Assembly: GCA_021833825.1 (NCBI GenBank)
Contig: JAKBEL010000017.1
Span: 27,566 to 91,565 of the forward strand
Direction of reading: 5' to 3'
DNA length: 64,000 nucleotides
From: a bacterium
GTDB taxonomy: Bacteria > Babelota > Babeliae > Babelales > Vermiphilaceae
The notes under the pieces are model-generated. The model was not told where the DNA came from and did not search any database. It saw only the letters and a program-made list of their open reading frames with translations. The translations under genes were made by a program, and so were the position numbers. Each line of letters starts with the position of its first letter. Within the stretch, counting starts at the first letter, position 1. Below are positions 35,257-45,034 of this stretch, one piece after another.

Positions 35257-36252
35257 TTAATAGCCAAGCTCTTTAAAATAATCTATCGTCAACTTTAACC
35301 CTTCATCCAAAGAGATTCTTGGTTCCCAATTGAACATCTGTTTTGCCAAGCTAATATTCGGGCATCGTTTTTTTGGATCATCTGATGGCAGTGGCTTGAA
35401 CACAAGCTCCGATGAACTACCAGTTAATACAATCACCTTCTGCGCCAACTCAAGCAGATTAAACTCTCCTGGGTTGCCTAGATTAACCGGTCCGGTAAAA
35501 TCGGTTGGTGAATCAAACATCATTGCAATAATACCATTCACCAAATCATCAACATAACAGAATGAACGTGTCTGAGTTCCATCGCCATAGATAGTGATCG
35601 GCTCACCTTGTAAAGCTTGACGAATAAAGTTACTGATCACACGACCATCGTAGGGATCCATATGTGGGCCATAAGTATTGAAAATTCGTATCACTTTAAT
35701 ATCAACCCCATAGAAACGGTGATAATCAAAAAAGAGAGATTCTGCACAACGTTTACCCTCATCATAACAAGCACGAATACCAATAGGATTCACCGAACCT
35801 CGATACTCTTCCGCTTGAGGATGCATCTCAGGGTCACCATACACCTCACTTGTTGACGCTTGTAAAATACGCGCATTATTTCGACGTGCAAGCTCAAGCA
35901 GATTCATTGAACCAATCACACTGGTTTTGGTAGTAAATAGTGGATCTTTTTGATAATGGGGCGGCGATGCTGGACATGCAAGATTAAAGATAAAATCAAC
36001 CTTAAGATCTAGTGGATCTATAATATCATGTTCAATAAAAGAGAATTGTGGATTTGCAAACAGATCTTCTATATTACGCCTGTTTCCTGTGTAGAGATTA
36101 TCAAGCGCAATAACATCATAACCCCTTTCAAGCAACTTTTTGCACAAATGACTGCCCAGAAAACCTGCCCCACCTGCAACCAGTGCTGTTTGAGCATCTG
36201 CGTAGCAAGGCAATAATAAGCAAACTATCATAGAATATTTTAAAAACTTCAT
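35257..36252 (-). CDS. UDP-glucuronate decarboxylase (UDP-xylose synthase) with a signal peptide
   Basis: I start at the ATG of [20 protein letters not shown], a textbook signal peptide with an AxA site. The mature protein is a complete short-chain epimerase/decarboxylase: [13 protein letters not shown] for [29 protein letters not shown] and [13 protein letters not shown] with the catalytic YxxxK. These features identify UXS rather than a general epimerase. It converts UDP-GlcA to UDP-xylose using tightly bound NAD+. Cytoplasmic UXS has no such leader; eukaryotic UXS is often Golgi-anchored. Export here is the notable feature. Confidence 0.88.
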   Translation of the reverse strand: MKFLKYSMIVCLLLPCYADAQTALVAGGAGFLGSHLCKKLLERGYDVIALDNLYTGNRRNIEDLFANPQFSFIEHDIIDPLDLKVDFIFNLACPASPPHYQKDPLFTTKTSVIGSMNLLELARRNNARILQASTSEVYGDPEMHPQAEEYRGSVNPIGIRACYDEGKRCAESLFFDYHRFYGVDIKVIRIFNTYGPHMDPYDGRVISNFIRQALQGEPITIYGDGTQTRSFCYVDDLVNGIIAMMFDSPTDFTGPVNLGNPGEFNLLELAQKVIVLTGSSSELVFKPLPSDDPKKRCPNISLAKQMFNWEPRISLDEGLKLTIDYFKELGY

Positions 36253-36384
36253 ATTAGGTTTCCTCTTTCTCATACTCTTGATTTTCAAATACCATTTTAT
36301 TTACTGTATATATAAAATGGTTAAATTTAGCAAACTATGTGACAAGCTTTCTAAAAAAAACTTTTTAATTCAAATGGAGGCTTT

Positions 36385-37146
36385 ATGATAAAAAAAGCTA
36401 TAAAAACACTACTTTTATTCAATATAATTTTTTATGTCAAATTATCAAGCGCTCATAACCCTCCTGATTATCATTTCGAAGGCCAAACCAATTATAATGC
36501 GCCTTATCTATTTGTATCTCTGGGTTGTACTTGTTGGCCAGCACAAGCTTTACGAGAGCATGGATTACGTGATGTTGCATTCCCATTCGATTGGCTCTTA
36601 ACCAGAAATAATGAAAAGTTCATTCTGTGTCTCAATGAAAATTTTGAAAATTTTTTGAATTATTCATATTTTATAAGAAGCCCGCGAACTTCGATAGAAA
36701 ATACTTATTACGATTTTCAATTTACTCATGATTGGCCATTTCATGACGAAAGAGATAGTCAAGCACGGTATAATGAACAATTACAATTCATTACGGCAAA
36801 ATACACCAGAAGAATAAATCGATTTAAAAATATTAATGATTTTCAAGGTAAAGTATTTTTCATACGTTGCTGGCAAACCGATTACAACTATAAAGGTAAA
36901 TGGGGATGGAATGCAAAAAATACTCAAGACCTCAATAGTGCATTAAAAAAACTTTTCCCTAATCTCAACTTCACGCTTGTTATTCTAAGCTGCACAGACC
37001 CCTCTATTTCAGAAATAGGAGACCTACCTGAAATTAAAGAATACAAAATAGCAAATCTCACTGGTGAAAATTTTATTGAATACAAAAGCATCTTTTTGGA
37101 TTTAATTGCTGAGTTTGAAAAACAATCATCTGCGAAAACTACCTAA
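36385..37146 (+). CDS. Exported DUF1796-family protein
   Basis: This 253-residue protein has a signal peptide ending near SSAH. FVSLGCTCWPAQALREHGLR followed by DVAFPFDWL is the hallmark of DUF1796, annotated in databases as a putative papain-like cysteine peptidase. FTHDWPFHD and FFIRCWQTD are further blocks shared with the paralogue at 47735. The cysteine in LGCTC and the histidine of THDW are possible catalytic residues. Family members often sit among glycosyltransferases, so a role in glycan chemistry is at least as likely as proteolysis. Confidence 0.75.
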   Translation: MIKKAIKTLLLFNIIFYVKLSSAHNPPDYHFEGQTNYNAPYLFVSLGCTCWPAQALREHGLRDVAFPFDWLLTRNNEKFILCLNENFENFLNYSYFIRSPRTSIENTYYDFQFTHDWPFHDERDSQARYNEQLQFITAKYTRRINRFKNINDFQGKVFFIRCWQTDYNYKGKWGWNAKNTQDLNSALKKLFPNLNFTLVILSCTDPSISEIGDLPEIKEYKIANLTGENFIEYKSIFLDLIAEFEKQSSAKTT

Positions 37147-37288
37147 AATGACTCTAATTTAGTCTTAAGAGTTAAAACTATAAAAATTACCTTCTAGTTT
37201 CACCTTCATATTATTATCATTTGACAAAGTCACAATATCGTAATATGACTACATCTGTATCAACTATTTAGAAGGGAAAAATCTTGTT

Positions 37289-37981
37289 ATGAAGAAATTA
37301 ATTGCTTTTTTAACTATATGTGTATTTTGTGAACTTTTTTCAATACCAGAACTAAAGAACGAAAATGATGTATTACAATATGTAAAAACTTTTTTACCAA
37401 CTAATCCAATAATTTTAGAAGCTGGTGGAAATTTGGGCGAAGATACCCTAAGAATGAAATCTTTCTGGCCCAATGCAACCATGCATGTCTTTGAACCTCT
37501 TCCGTTATCATTTAAAAAAATGAAAGAAGCAACAGAACATCTATCCAATATTAATTATTACCCATATGCTCTATCTGATCATACAGGAACAACTAACTTT
37601 TATATCAACATACCTAACAATGGAGCATCATCAATTGGACGACCTTTAGCTTTTAATCAGGATGAATTCGATCCAACATCCATAAACGTTAAATGTTTAA
37701 CTATAAATGCATGGGTAAAACTTTATAATATTAATCATATCGATTTTATGTGGCTAGATATGGAGAGCCATGAACTGTATGCACTCAAAAATTCCCTTAA
37801 TGTTTTAAATACAGTTCGAGCAATTTATACTGAAGTTGCATATACCCCAGTACGTGGCAACTCTTGCTTATATCCAGATCTAAAAAAATTCTTAGAAGAT
37901 AATAACTTTTCTGAGGTTTGGAAAATGAATTGCGGCCGCTTTGGAAATGCGTTATTCATTAAAAAAGATCTATTACAATAA
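37289..37981 (+). CDS. Exported FkbM-family methyltransferase (tandem copy 1)
   Basis: This 230-residue protein begins MKKLIAFLTICVFCELFS, a signal peptide. The FkbM core follows: IILEAGGNLGEDTLRMKSFW, HVFEPLPLS, IDFMWLDMESHELYAL. It is a close paralogue of the next gene (NNGASSIG, DFMWLDMESHELYALK and more are identical), so a tandem duplication is evident. The expected reaction is O-methylation of a sugar hydroxyl using SAM, here outside the bacterial cytoplasm. Confidence 0.83.
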   Translation: MKKLIAFLTICVFCELFSIPELKNENDVLQYVKTFLPTNPIILEAGGNLGEDTLRMKSFWPNATMHVFEPLPLSFKKMKEATEHLSNINYYPYALSDHTGTTNFYINIPNNGASSIGRPLAFNQDEFDPTSINVKCLTINAWVKLYNINHIDFMWLDMESHELYALKNSLNVLNTVRAIYTEVAYTPVRGNSCLYPDLKKFLEDNNFSEVWKMNCGRFGNALFIKKDLLQ

Positions 37982-38031
37982 AATATTGACATTAAAATAA
38001 ATATTAATCGCTATAACAAAGAAAGTAAATT

Positions 38032-38730
38032 ATGAATAAAAAACTTGCCCTATTATTATCATTTCTCTCTTTCACGACAACTCTTTCCGCTCTTACTTTT
38101 AAAGATAATGACGATATGCTCAGATATGTAAAACAATTTATCCCTAAAGCTCCAATCATTTTAGAAGCGGGAGGAAACTTAGGAGAAGATACACGACGCA
38201 TGAAACGAGTGTGGCCTCATGCAACCATGCATGTTTTTGAGCCTCTCCCATGGTCTTTTAGAACCATGCGATATACTAATTCAGATCTCACCAACTTACA
38301 TTGTTATGAATATGCTCTTACAAATTATACCGGTACAACCGATTTTTATGTAGATATACCAAATAACGGTGCATCATCTATAGGCCTACCCTTAGATTTC
38401 AACAGAAATGAATTTGACTTGACTCCACTAGAGGTTCAATGCATAACATTAGACCGATGGGCAAAAGAAAACAATATTGATCGTATAGATTTTATGTGGC
38501 TCGATATGGAGAGTCATGAACTTTATGCCCTAAAACATGCGTTAAGTATTCTCCCCACTGTTAAAGTTATTTTTACAGAGATTGCTTACGAACCGGTCAG
38601 AGAAGGATCCGCTTTATATCCAGAATTAAAAGCTTTCTTAGAAGCAAATGGATTCACTGAAGTATGGAGATGTAACCATTTACATCGTTTTGGTGATGCC
38701 TTATTTATCAAAAAAGAATTAGTACAATAA
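38032..38730 (+). CDS. Exported FkbM-family methyltransferase (tandem copy 2)
   Basis: This 232-residue paralogue of the previous gene lies 50 bases downstream. The signal peptide is MKKLALLLSFLSFTTTLSA-like (N-terminal MNKK). The SAM motif EAGGNLGEDTRRMKRVWP and the WLDMESHELYALK segment are conserved. The C-terminal region differs more (VWRCNHLHRFGDALF), perhaps changing acceptor choice. A strong terminator follows, so the two copies form an operon. Confidence 0.83.
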   Translation: MNKKLALLLSFLSFTTTLSALTFKDNDDMLRYVKQFIPKAPIILEAGGNLGEDTRRMKRVWPHATMHVFEPLPWSFRTMRYTNSDLTNLHCYEYALTNYTGTTDFYVDIPNNGASSIGLPLDFNRNEFDLTPLEVQCITLDRWAKENNIDRIDFMWLDMESHELYALKHALSILPTVKVIFTEIAYEPVREGSALYPELKAFLEANGFTEVWRCNHLHRFGDALFIKKELVQ

Positions 38731-38748
38731 TCTAGGCTGATCAATTAT

Positions 38749-38790
38749 AAAAAAAGATCTCGCTGTCGAACTACAGCAAGATCTTTTTTA
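38749..38790. terminator. Bidirectional intrinsic terminator
   Basis: AAGATCTCGCTGT and ACAGCAAGATCTT form a long stem with a six-base loop, flanked by A-run and T-run. It can end both the FkbM pair on the plus strand and the convergent gene on the minus strand. Confidence 0.9.
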
Positions 38791-38791
38791 T

Positions 38792-39784
38792 TTAACTTGC
38801 AAAAGCCTTTAAATTCTTAGAATGAATATGCAGGTTGTTGATTCTATAGCCTTTACTTCCCATATAGGCATAAGGCACTTTGCGCTCTTTAGCATCCATT
38901 TCCCACTTACATTCAATCTTTGATGGGTTAAATAGACAGGTCTCATTGATAAAACCTGGAACTGAATGCCCATTGCGCGGATCGATCCCTCCCAAGAATT
39001 GCCCCCATGCAGCAGCATCAAATATCGAATTAAATTCATCAATATATCTCACATAGTTCTCAGGAGCTGAAGTTGTCTGACCAATAGTGCTACGCAAGCC
39101 ATATTGATCAATATATTCTGGCATCACAATAGGCAGATGATCAATAACATTGGCATCATGCATCTTCTTAAACAATGCTATTGCCTGCATCTCAAAAACA
39201 CCCCTGAAGGCCATATCGGCTAAAAATGATACCAAAGGGTGCAATGCCTCTGGATTTGAAATATATATAAGGCCCGCAATACAGCGATCTTCAGCATCAA
39301 ATGTAGCCGCTATATTTTTATAACGCCTCAAGGTTGGCAACAGATCTTTTACATCAGCATAGAGCATGTTATCATATTCCATATGAATCACATCATAAAG
39401 ATCATATTGGCGCATCAATTCTTCAAGATAAAAGAACCGCTCTGTTGCCTTGAACCAAAAACCTTCTCGTGAGTTTCTGTCAAGCGAGCTTTTTTGAGCA
39501 AAAAGCTTATGAGCTTTACTTCTACCAAGTTTTTCACAAGCCACAAACTCAACATGATCCTCAGCGAATTGTGAATCATTACACCCATCTATTGCACATT
39601 GCTCTGCAACAACTATGATACGCACTGATTCATCATTAAATAAACGGGCTTGATGCGTTGCATCACAAAGATATGAAGGAATCTGTGAGCCTAGATGAAT
39701 AAATACAATAGAAGCCCCTTGGCAGCAAAAAGATATTGCCAACATCAATATACCTAAAACTAATCTCTTGGAAGCTCTTTTCAT
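38792..39784 (-). CDS. Exported GT-A-like protein of unknown family
   Basis: This 330-residue protein starts with a signal peptide (LVLGILMLAISFCCQGAS). IVFIHLGSQIPSYLCDATHQ resembles the first strand and helix of nucleotide-sugar binding GT-A folds. VIHMEYDNMLYADVKDLLPT has an acidic D-N-x-x-Y-x-D cluster at the place of a DXD. EDRCIAGLIYISNPEAL would follow as acceptor strand. I infer a glycosyltransferase but recognise no CAZy family. It is the last of five minus-strand genes for exported proteins that begin at 43105. Confidence 0.5.
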   Translation of the reverse strand: MKRASKRLVLGILMLAISFCCQGASIVFIHLGSQIPSYLCDATHQARLFNDESVRIIVVAEQCAIDGCNDSQFAEDHVEFVACEKLGRSKAHKLFAQKSSLDRNSREGFWFKATERFFYLEELMRQYDLYDVIHMEYDNMLYADVKDLLPTLRRYKNIAATFDAEDRCIAGLIYISNPEALHPLVSFLADMAFRGVFEMQAIALFKKMHDANVIDHLPIVMPEYIDQYGLRSTIGQTTSAPENYVRYIDEFNSIFDAAAWGQFLGGIDPRNGHSVPGFINETCLFNPSKIECKWEMDAKERKVPYAYMGSKGYRINNLHIHSKNLKAFAS

Positions 39785-39807
39785 GCACCCTACCTCTTTC
39801 TTATAAT

Positions 39808-40656
39808 TTACAGATAACTATGACAAGACACGTAATCTAAATCTCCTGCATACTGAAAATTAAAACTTCGCAATGGGATATTCTGCCACTTTAGTGGCCT
39901 TATTTTATACTGATCTGTGCGCGTGACTACAAAATTAAAATAGAGCTCATACTCTGAAAGAGCAGAGCCATAGAGCGCATCCTGATCTAACAAACGGCAC
40001 ATAACCTTCCATGGCTCTTCATTATGAACAGCACATATCATTGCAAAAAGATCTTCGATCACACATTTTTGGAATAACATATGATGACATATTCCTGATT
40101 TATCTTCGTATACTTTTTTCAAACCTGGCATCAGTCTGCTTATATGCTCAAAATAGGGTATATGATATTCAGTTCCCACATTAAAGAGAGGAGCGCCGCT
40201 CTCATCTTGAAATTGAACGGGACGCAAGAAGATGGTATCAGCATCCACAATAAGGATGTTCTCTGAGATTCCAGGAATTACAAAAAGTGCATACATTTTG
40301 CACAGCTGCTGATAGATCCAACCAATTCTCGTTTTTGGATGATTCAAAAATTCTTTGGCTTTATCCTCGTTCTGAAATATCTCAAAGGCTACACTCTCTT
40401 TGGTAAAAGGAAATTGTGCTTCGTCAAACCAACTGGCTTCATCAGTGAGCTGCTCTTGCGAAATCACCATAATATTACGATGTTTTATATGTTGCTTAAT
40501 ACCATCTATGGCTAGATATAATGTTTTTGCATCTTTTTTATGTGCAACAAAAACAACATCTAAAGGATCATGCGAAAATTGATATGAAACTTTTTCAAAA
40601 GCTAAAAAAGGGCATGGAATCAAACATATTATTAACAAAAAACTATAAGCGTTCAT
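39808..40656 (-). CDS. Exported DUF6492-type glycosyltransferase
   Basis: This 282-residue protein has a short signal peptide (SFLLIICLIPCPFLAF). VVFVAHKKDAKTLYLAIDGI and ILIVDADTIFLRPVQFQDES (DXD) match the DUF6492 group of GT-A-type proteins. GIGWIYQQLCKMYAL-like text (RIGWIYQQLCKMYAL) and YHIPYFEHISRLMPGL are typical of this family. Donor and acceptor are unknown. It lies 23 bases upstream of the previous gene on the same strand. Confidence 0.68.
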   Translation of the reverse strand: MNAYSFLLIICLIPCPFLAFEKVSYQFSHDPLDVVFVAHKKDAKTLYLAIDGIKQHIKHRNIMVISQEQLTDEASWFDEAQFPFTKESVAFEIFQNEDKAKEFLNHPKTRIGWIYQQLCKMYALFVIPGISENILIVDADTIFLRPVQFQDESGAPLFNVGTEYHIPYFEHISRLMPGLKKVYEDKSGICHHMLFQKCVIEDLFAMICAVHNEEPWKVMCRLLDQDALYGSALSEYELYFNFVVTRTDQYKIRPLKWQNIPLRSFNFQYAGDLDYVSCHSYL

Positions 40657-40696
40657 CGTAACACCCTCTTTTTTATCATAGCATCAAAAAATGTAT

Positions 40697-41299
40697 TCAG
40701 TTAATATAGGCAACTAATATTGCATTCTTATCTTTTTCTAAGTGACCACCATCTGCAAAAGCAAAGCTATATCTTCTATTTATTTCAAGCAATCTATTTT
40801 TAATTGCATCTAGAGATATATTGCCAAACATTTCAGTGTCAGCATATTGAATATAATCGATCATGATAGTGTGGGTATTAATAGGATGATCTTTTATTGC
40901 TTCCAATTCATTAAGAATAGTATTTTTTGGCACATAATCCATTTCTGGATAGTGACTACCCAAAAAAATGGTCACTGGCTCGTTAATACCACTCATAATA
41001 TCACGTAGTTTATCCACTCCACCTTGATGTATATGGTAATTTCTTGATGCGGGTATTCCAAAACTTCCTGGAAAAATAGCCCTTGCATGCTCAACAAATA
41101 CCCTATCTTCATCTAATCCATGCATATGCACAAATTTAGCATTATAAGCACGTGCTAAACTAACACAAGGCCCTATACCAACACAGATAAAGGTATTCCC
41201 TTTTTTATACCTTTCTAAAACACCGTGAGCAACATCTGAATAGCAGATGCTGTGAAGCAAACTTAATAACAAAACCGTAATTTTATATATATTCTTCAT
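40697..41299 (-). CDS. Exported Rossmann-fold protein, possible methyltransferase
   Basis: This 200-residue protein begins with a signal peptide ending near CYSD. NTFICVGIGPCVSLARAYNA looks like a degenerate SAM-binding loop, followed by the acidic end GLDEDR. AFADGGHLEKDKNAILVAY near the C-terminus resembles the DGGH-type end of class I methyltransferases in antibiotic and sugar methylation. The evidence is suggestive only. It sits between an FkbM-like gene and a DUF6492 gene on the same strand. Confidence 0.45.
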   Translation of the reverse strand: MKNIYKITVLLLSLLHSICYSDVAHGVLERYKKGNTFICVGIGPCVSLARAYNAKFVHMHGLDEDRVFVEHARAIFPGSFGIPASRNYHIHQGGVDKLRDIMSGINEPVTIFLGSHYPEMDYVPKNTILNELEAIKDHPINTHTIMIDYIQYADTEMFGNISLDAIKNRLLEINRRYSFAFADGGHLEKDKNAILVAYIN

Positions 41300-41320
41300 A
41301 TTCTATCCTTTTATAACAAG

Positions 41321-42094
41321 TTACTTTAGCGCTTCTACAGAAGAGACAAATACTACTCCACGTCTATTGAAATTCATAGGACGGCCATTATAAAGAGATT
41401 TAACATCATTTGTATCCACAAAAGCAGCAGGTGCAGATTCAAGCACATCATCTCTAACAAAAAATAGATTTGCACCATTAGACTCTTGATATACGAGCGA
41501 ATAACCTAGCCTTCTTCCTAAATTAAAAAATGCAAGAATGCTAGCCCCAAAAGCCTCTGATCCATTCCAAATATTATTTGGATTGTATACCATTACCGCA
41601 TCTTCATTAACATTAAAATGCTGATTAAACTCTACAACGACAACCCTAGGACGGTACTCTTTACTTAACGCTTTCCAAACATAAAAATCATTTCCATCTA
41701 TATCAATAGAGATAAGGTCAAACTCTTGAGGGACATCATATTTTCGGAACAGATCAGAGATATTTTCTGCTGTTATAAATGCTTGATGTAGATTAATCGC
41801 CTCATTCTCTTGGCAAGAACCTTCAAGCAATAACCCTTGCCATCCATATTTTTCTCGCAAATACTTAGTATTAGAGCCAAAATGGCCATTGCCCGCCCCA
41901 AATTCAACGTAGTATTTATTTGTAGTACCAATTACATCAAAGATCTTTTGCAAGATACCATCTTCTCCATTTTGTGAAATCAATCTTTTTTCATAAGGTC
42001 TTAAATTAACCTCTCGTTTTGATAGGCTTTGTAGCCCTACCACATGTAATAATGAAACACATAAAAAGCTGATTATTTTTTGACTATTGCTCAT
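41321..42094 (-). CDS. Exported FkbM-like methyltransferase
   Basis: This 257-residue protein begins with a signal-like segment (IISFLCVSLLHVVGLQSL). YEKRLISQNGEDGILQKIFD and YYVEFGAGNGHFGSNTKYLR place it with the SQNGEDG-type FkbM relatives. FDLISIDIDGNDFYVWKALS has the second acidic motif. The C-terminal NGANLFFVRDDVLE is typical. It should methylate a hydroxyl, probably of sugar. It is 22 bases upstream of the next gene in the run. Confidence 0.75.
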   Translation of the reverse strand: MSNSQKIISFLCVSLLHVVGLQSLSKREVNLRPYEKRLISQNGEDGILQKIFDVIGTTNKYYVEFGAGNGHFGSNTKYLREKYGWQGLLLEGSCQENEAINLHQAFITAENISDLFRKYDVPQEFDLISIDIDGNDFYVWKALSKEYRPRVVVVEFNQHFNVNEDAVMVYNPNNIWNGSEAFGASILAFFNLGRRLGYSLVYQESNGANLFFVRDDVLESAPAAFVDTNDVKSLYNGRPMNFNRRGVVFVSSVEALK

Positions 42095-42193
42095 CTGAAA
42101 CTCCTTTTTTAATGAACAGCAAAGAATCTACGAGAGATCTTACTTCCTTTATGGTTTAAAATCAAGAAGCATTAATCTATTCACTCGGATCTA

Positions 42194-43105
42194 CTATAAA
42201 GCACTTCTTACTTCATACTGATATGCAACAAGCAACTCTTTCCAATATGCATAGGTCAATTTTTGAAGGTGTATTAGATCAAATCTTTGACTAATCTCTT
42301 GATATGATACTTTTAAAAACTGCTCATTTATCTGTGCCCAATCATCTACAATCAGTACTGGTAGACCTTCAAGCAGCTCATCAAGCATGGAACTCTTCAT
42401 GACTGGAATACTTCCCACAATAAAAGCCTCCCAGGTTCTATGGCAATCAAGACCATTGCCTCGAGGACTCAAAATAAATTGAGCTTCACTCATTCTCTTT
42501 AAATATTGCCTATGCGGCCAACCCAATAGATTCTTAACATACGATCTATTAAAAAACATATCATGAACAGGCCCTCGCTCTGTTCGATTGCTACCCGGTT
42601 CAAAATTGTAACCGAGCAAACAGCTCTTTTCCGATATTGTCCCTAAAGCAAAATCTTTGAAGTTATTAACATTCCCATGATCACCGACATACCGATTTGC
42701 TATTCCTATTGGAATAGGAACAAATTTAGAATGATGCATAATGGTTGGATTTTGACCAAACCATTTTAAAATCTTTTTATCCTGTAAATATGATTCAAAT
42801 TCTCCAGGAGCAGCATGATCTGCATTGTGCGAAATTAAGATATATTGATGTTGAATATGTGGATGAATCTGATTAAAGAAACTGCCTAATTTATCTGTCT
42901 TTACAAAAACAATGTCTCCTATATTAACCTCTCCCCCTTGCAATGACTCATCAGTTTCATCATAAACATGATCGGCCATAGATCTAAACCCATCACCAGA
43001 AATATATGGATAACCTGGCATTCTATTCTCTGCCATTCGCGGTGGCTTTGCTTCGACTTTACAAACCATTAATAACATTATCATTGCCTGAAATATAATC
43101 TTCAT
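42194..43105 (-). CDS. Exported exostosin-like glycosyltransferase (GT47-like)
   Basis: This 303-residue protein has a signal peptide (IIFQAMIMLLMVCKVEA). AQFILSPRGNGLDCHRTWEA followed by FIVGSIPVMKSS is the exostosin C-terminal signature (SPRGxGxDxxRxxEA...G.IPV) with the nucleotide-sugar binding glutamate. The N-terminal half has the expected GT-B first domain with IQHQYILISHNAD. Exostosin enzymes in eukaryotes make heparan-type and plant wall glycans; here sugar specificity is open. It is first in the five-gene minus-strand run. Confidence 0.72.
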   Translation of the reverse strand: MKIIFQAMIMLLMVCKVEAKPPRMAENRMPGYPYISGDGFRSMADHVYDETDESLQGGEVNIGDIVFVKTDKLGSFFNQIHPHIQHQYILISHNADHAAPGEFESYLQDKKILKWFGQNPTIMHHSKFVPIPIGIANRYVGDHGNVNNFKDFALGTISEKSCLLGYNFEPGSNRTERGPVHDMFFNRSYVKNLLGWPHRQYLKRMSEAQFILSPRGNGLDCHRTWEAFIVGSIPVMKSSMLDELLEGLPVLIVDDWAQINEQFLKVSYQEISQRFDLIHLQKLTYAYWKELLVAYQYEVRSAL

Positions 43106-43249
43106 ACCTCACTACCCTTTCGATTTTTTCAACTACTTTTCAATTCATCTTAAACAATTTTAAATCCATTTGCCAGAACATTTATCCTTGCTATTTTTAC
43201 ACTCTTCATTTAGTATCCAACAATAAATAGATATTAAAAAAGGAGCATG

Positions 43250-43951
43250 ATGAAATATCTTTTTATCACAACAATCTTCTTATATTCGATCTTTATTGTT
43301 TCGCAAGATATAACCTATTCTGCCCCTGATTCTCAAGGAACTCCACTTGACCATCAACTTGTGGAGATCATGAAAATAGAAAATGGTATTTTTATAGAAG
43401 TTGGCGCCTATAATGGTATCTGGTGCTCAAACACCAAGCTACTAGAAGAATGTTACGGCTGGAAAGGAATACTCATAGAGCCTTGTGAAAAAGTTTACCC
43501 AACACTATGCAACAATAGGCCGCTGGCAGAATGCTTTAATTGTGCACTAGGATCTTTTGCTCAAAACAACACGTATGCATATGGTGACTTTCAAGATAGC
43601 CCTATGGCAAGTTTTACCGGAAGATGTAGCAATAAGCCGCAAGATACAAAAGTCTTAATTAGAAGCCTACAATCGATCCTTGACCAATGCAATGTGACCC
43701 ATATTAACTTTTTCTCACTTGATACAGAAGGATACGAACTTAACATTTTAAAAGGGATAGATTTTGATAAGACTACATTCGATTACATCCTCATAGAGAT
43801 CTATGCAAGTCAATATGACGAAATAGTATCTCTTCTAAAAGAAAAAGGTTATGAGCTAGAGCGTTGCCTTTCAAACTATAATAAAAAATCAAATCCTGAT
43901 TGGGACGGCACTCATAATGATTATTTATTCAAAAAAAGCTCATTAATATAA
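43250..43951 (+). CDS. Exported FkbM-family methyltransferase
   Basis: Two ATG codons are in tandem; the second lies four bases after GGAG and is preferred. The signal peptide is YLFITTIFLYSIFIVS. GIFIEVGAYNGIWCSNTKLL is motif I, ILIEPCEKVYPTLC motif II, and INFFSLDTEGYELNILKGID the acidic motif. The protein is a normal-length (about 233 residues) FkbM. It begins a two-gene plus-strand transcript with a fucosyltransferase-like gene 18 bases later. Confidence 0.82.
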   Translation: MKYLFITTIFLYSIFIVSQDITYSAPDSQGTPLDHQLVEIMKIENGIFIEVGAYNGIWCSNTKLLEECYGWKGILIEPCEKVYPTLCNNRPLAECFNCALGSFAQNNTYAYGDFQDSPMASFTGRCSNKPQDTKVLIRSLQSILDQCNVTHINFFSLDTEGYELNILKGIDFDKTTFDYILIEIYASQYDEIVSLLKEKGYELERCLSNYNKKSNPDWDGTHNDYLFKKSSLI

Positions 43952-43969
43952 CTCTAACAAGGAGATAAC

Positions 43970-45034
43970 ATGAAGCATCATATAAAAAATAGTAATATTT
44001 GGTTATTGCTCTTGTCTACTATGTTTTTTTCTAGCATATCGCCCAAAAGTGCGATTACCTTTCGCCATAATGGGGGTAGATTGGGTGATGTCCTCTTAGA
44101 TTTCACTAAAAATTTTTATATAGCCTACAAATATGATCTTGATCTTTATATTTCCCCACTCCCTTATGTGGAAAATTTTAGACTATCGATCGACTCTCAA
44201 CAATTATCTGACCATAGACACAAATTTAATCGGGCAATCGATATAAAAGATGATAGACAGATAGACTCAATTGACAATACTCTGTATGTAGGCACCTGTT
44301 ATTTTGCTGTTGATGGCATTTCAGATCTCGATCTCTTTCATGGCCATATGTTCCAATGCAGCATTGAACAACCGCTATTTGGTAACAAAATAAAAGAGCT
44401 TCTTACGCCGATAGAAACCTTTCACTTTGAATTCCCTGAAGATCAGATTTCTGTAGCTATGCATATTCGCAAAGGTGGCGGATTTGACCGACCATTAGCA
44501 TCAGAGTTGTATCGCCCTATAACACGAAATGATAATGCCTCTCGCACAAGCAAATACCAATTTGTAGATCGTGATCAGCCGTTTAAATTTCCACCAGAAC
44601 AATATTACGTTGATCAACTGATTTTCTTACACGCACTTCTTGATCAGCAACCCCTTTATGTTTTCTTATTCACCGATGACAAAGAACCACACCAAATAGC
44701 AAAGCGCATACAAGAAAAACTAACAGATTATAACATCACTAACATCACCTTTGATTATCGCAAAACCGAAAATGCTCATAATCTTAACATCATTGAAGAT
44801 ATTTCATTCATGAGCAAATTCGAATATCTCATTAAATCTGGCTCTCATTACCCTTGGATTGCTCAGATGATAGGCAATCACAAAGCGATCATTTCACCCG
44901 TGCAATACCAATGGGAAGGAGATTATCTTAATATAATAGAGGCTGAGATCATTTTTCCAGACAGAGAGAATCATATTCTTAAAAAATTTAAGATTCCATC
45001 TGTTTCGAATGCTGAGAATGAAACTAACTATTAA
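43970..45034 (+). CDS. Exported fucosyltransferase-like protein
   Basis: This 354-residue protein has a signal segment (IWLLLLSTMFFSSISPKSA). FRHNGGRLGDVLLDFTKNFY corresponds to the GGRLGNxL donor loop of GDP-fucose enzymes, and SVAMHIRKGGGFDRP to their HxR motif. DISFMSKFEYLIKSGSHYPW followed by IAQM matches the third motif of GT11-like proteins. Divergent from classical GT11, so the fucose assignment is an inference. Its 3' end overlaps the convergent GT11-like gene by 11 bases. Confidence 0.6.
   Translation: MKHHIKNSNIWLLLLSTMFFSSISPKSAITFRHNGGRLGDVLLDFTKNFYIAYKYDLDLYISPLPYVENFRLSIDSQQLSDHRHKFNRAIDIKDDRQIDSIDNTLYVGTCYFAVDGISDLDLFHGHMFQCSIEQPLFGNKIKELLTPIETFHFEFPEDQISVAMHIRKGGGFDRPLASELYRPITRNDNASRTSKYQFVDRDQPFKFPPEQYYVDQLIFLHALLDQQPLYVFLFTDDKEPHQIAKRIQEKLTDYNITNITFDYRKTENAHNLNIIEDISFMSKFEYLIKSGSHYPWIAQMIGNHKAIISPVQYQWEGDYLNIIEAEIIFPDRENHILKKFKIPSVSNAENETNY

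Noticed and set aside
36385..37146. Naming DUF1796 proteins as proteases
   Set aside because: The peptidase label rests on remote similarity; the context and missing clear catalytic triad do not justify it.
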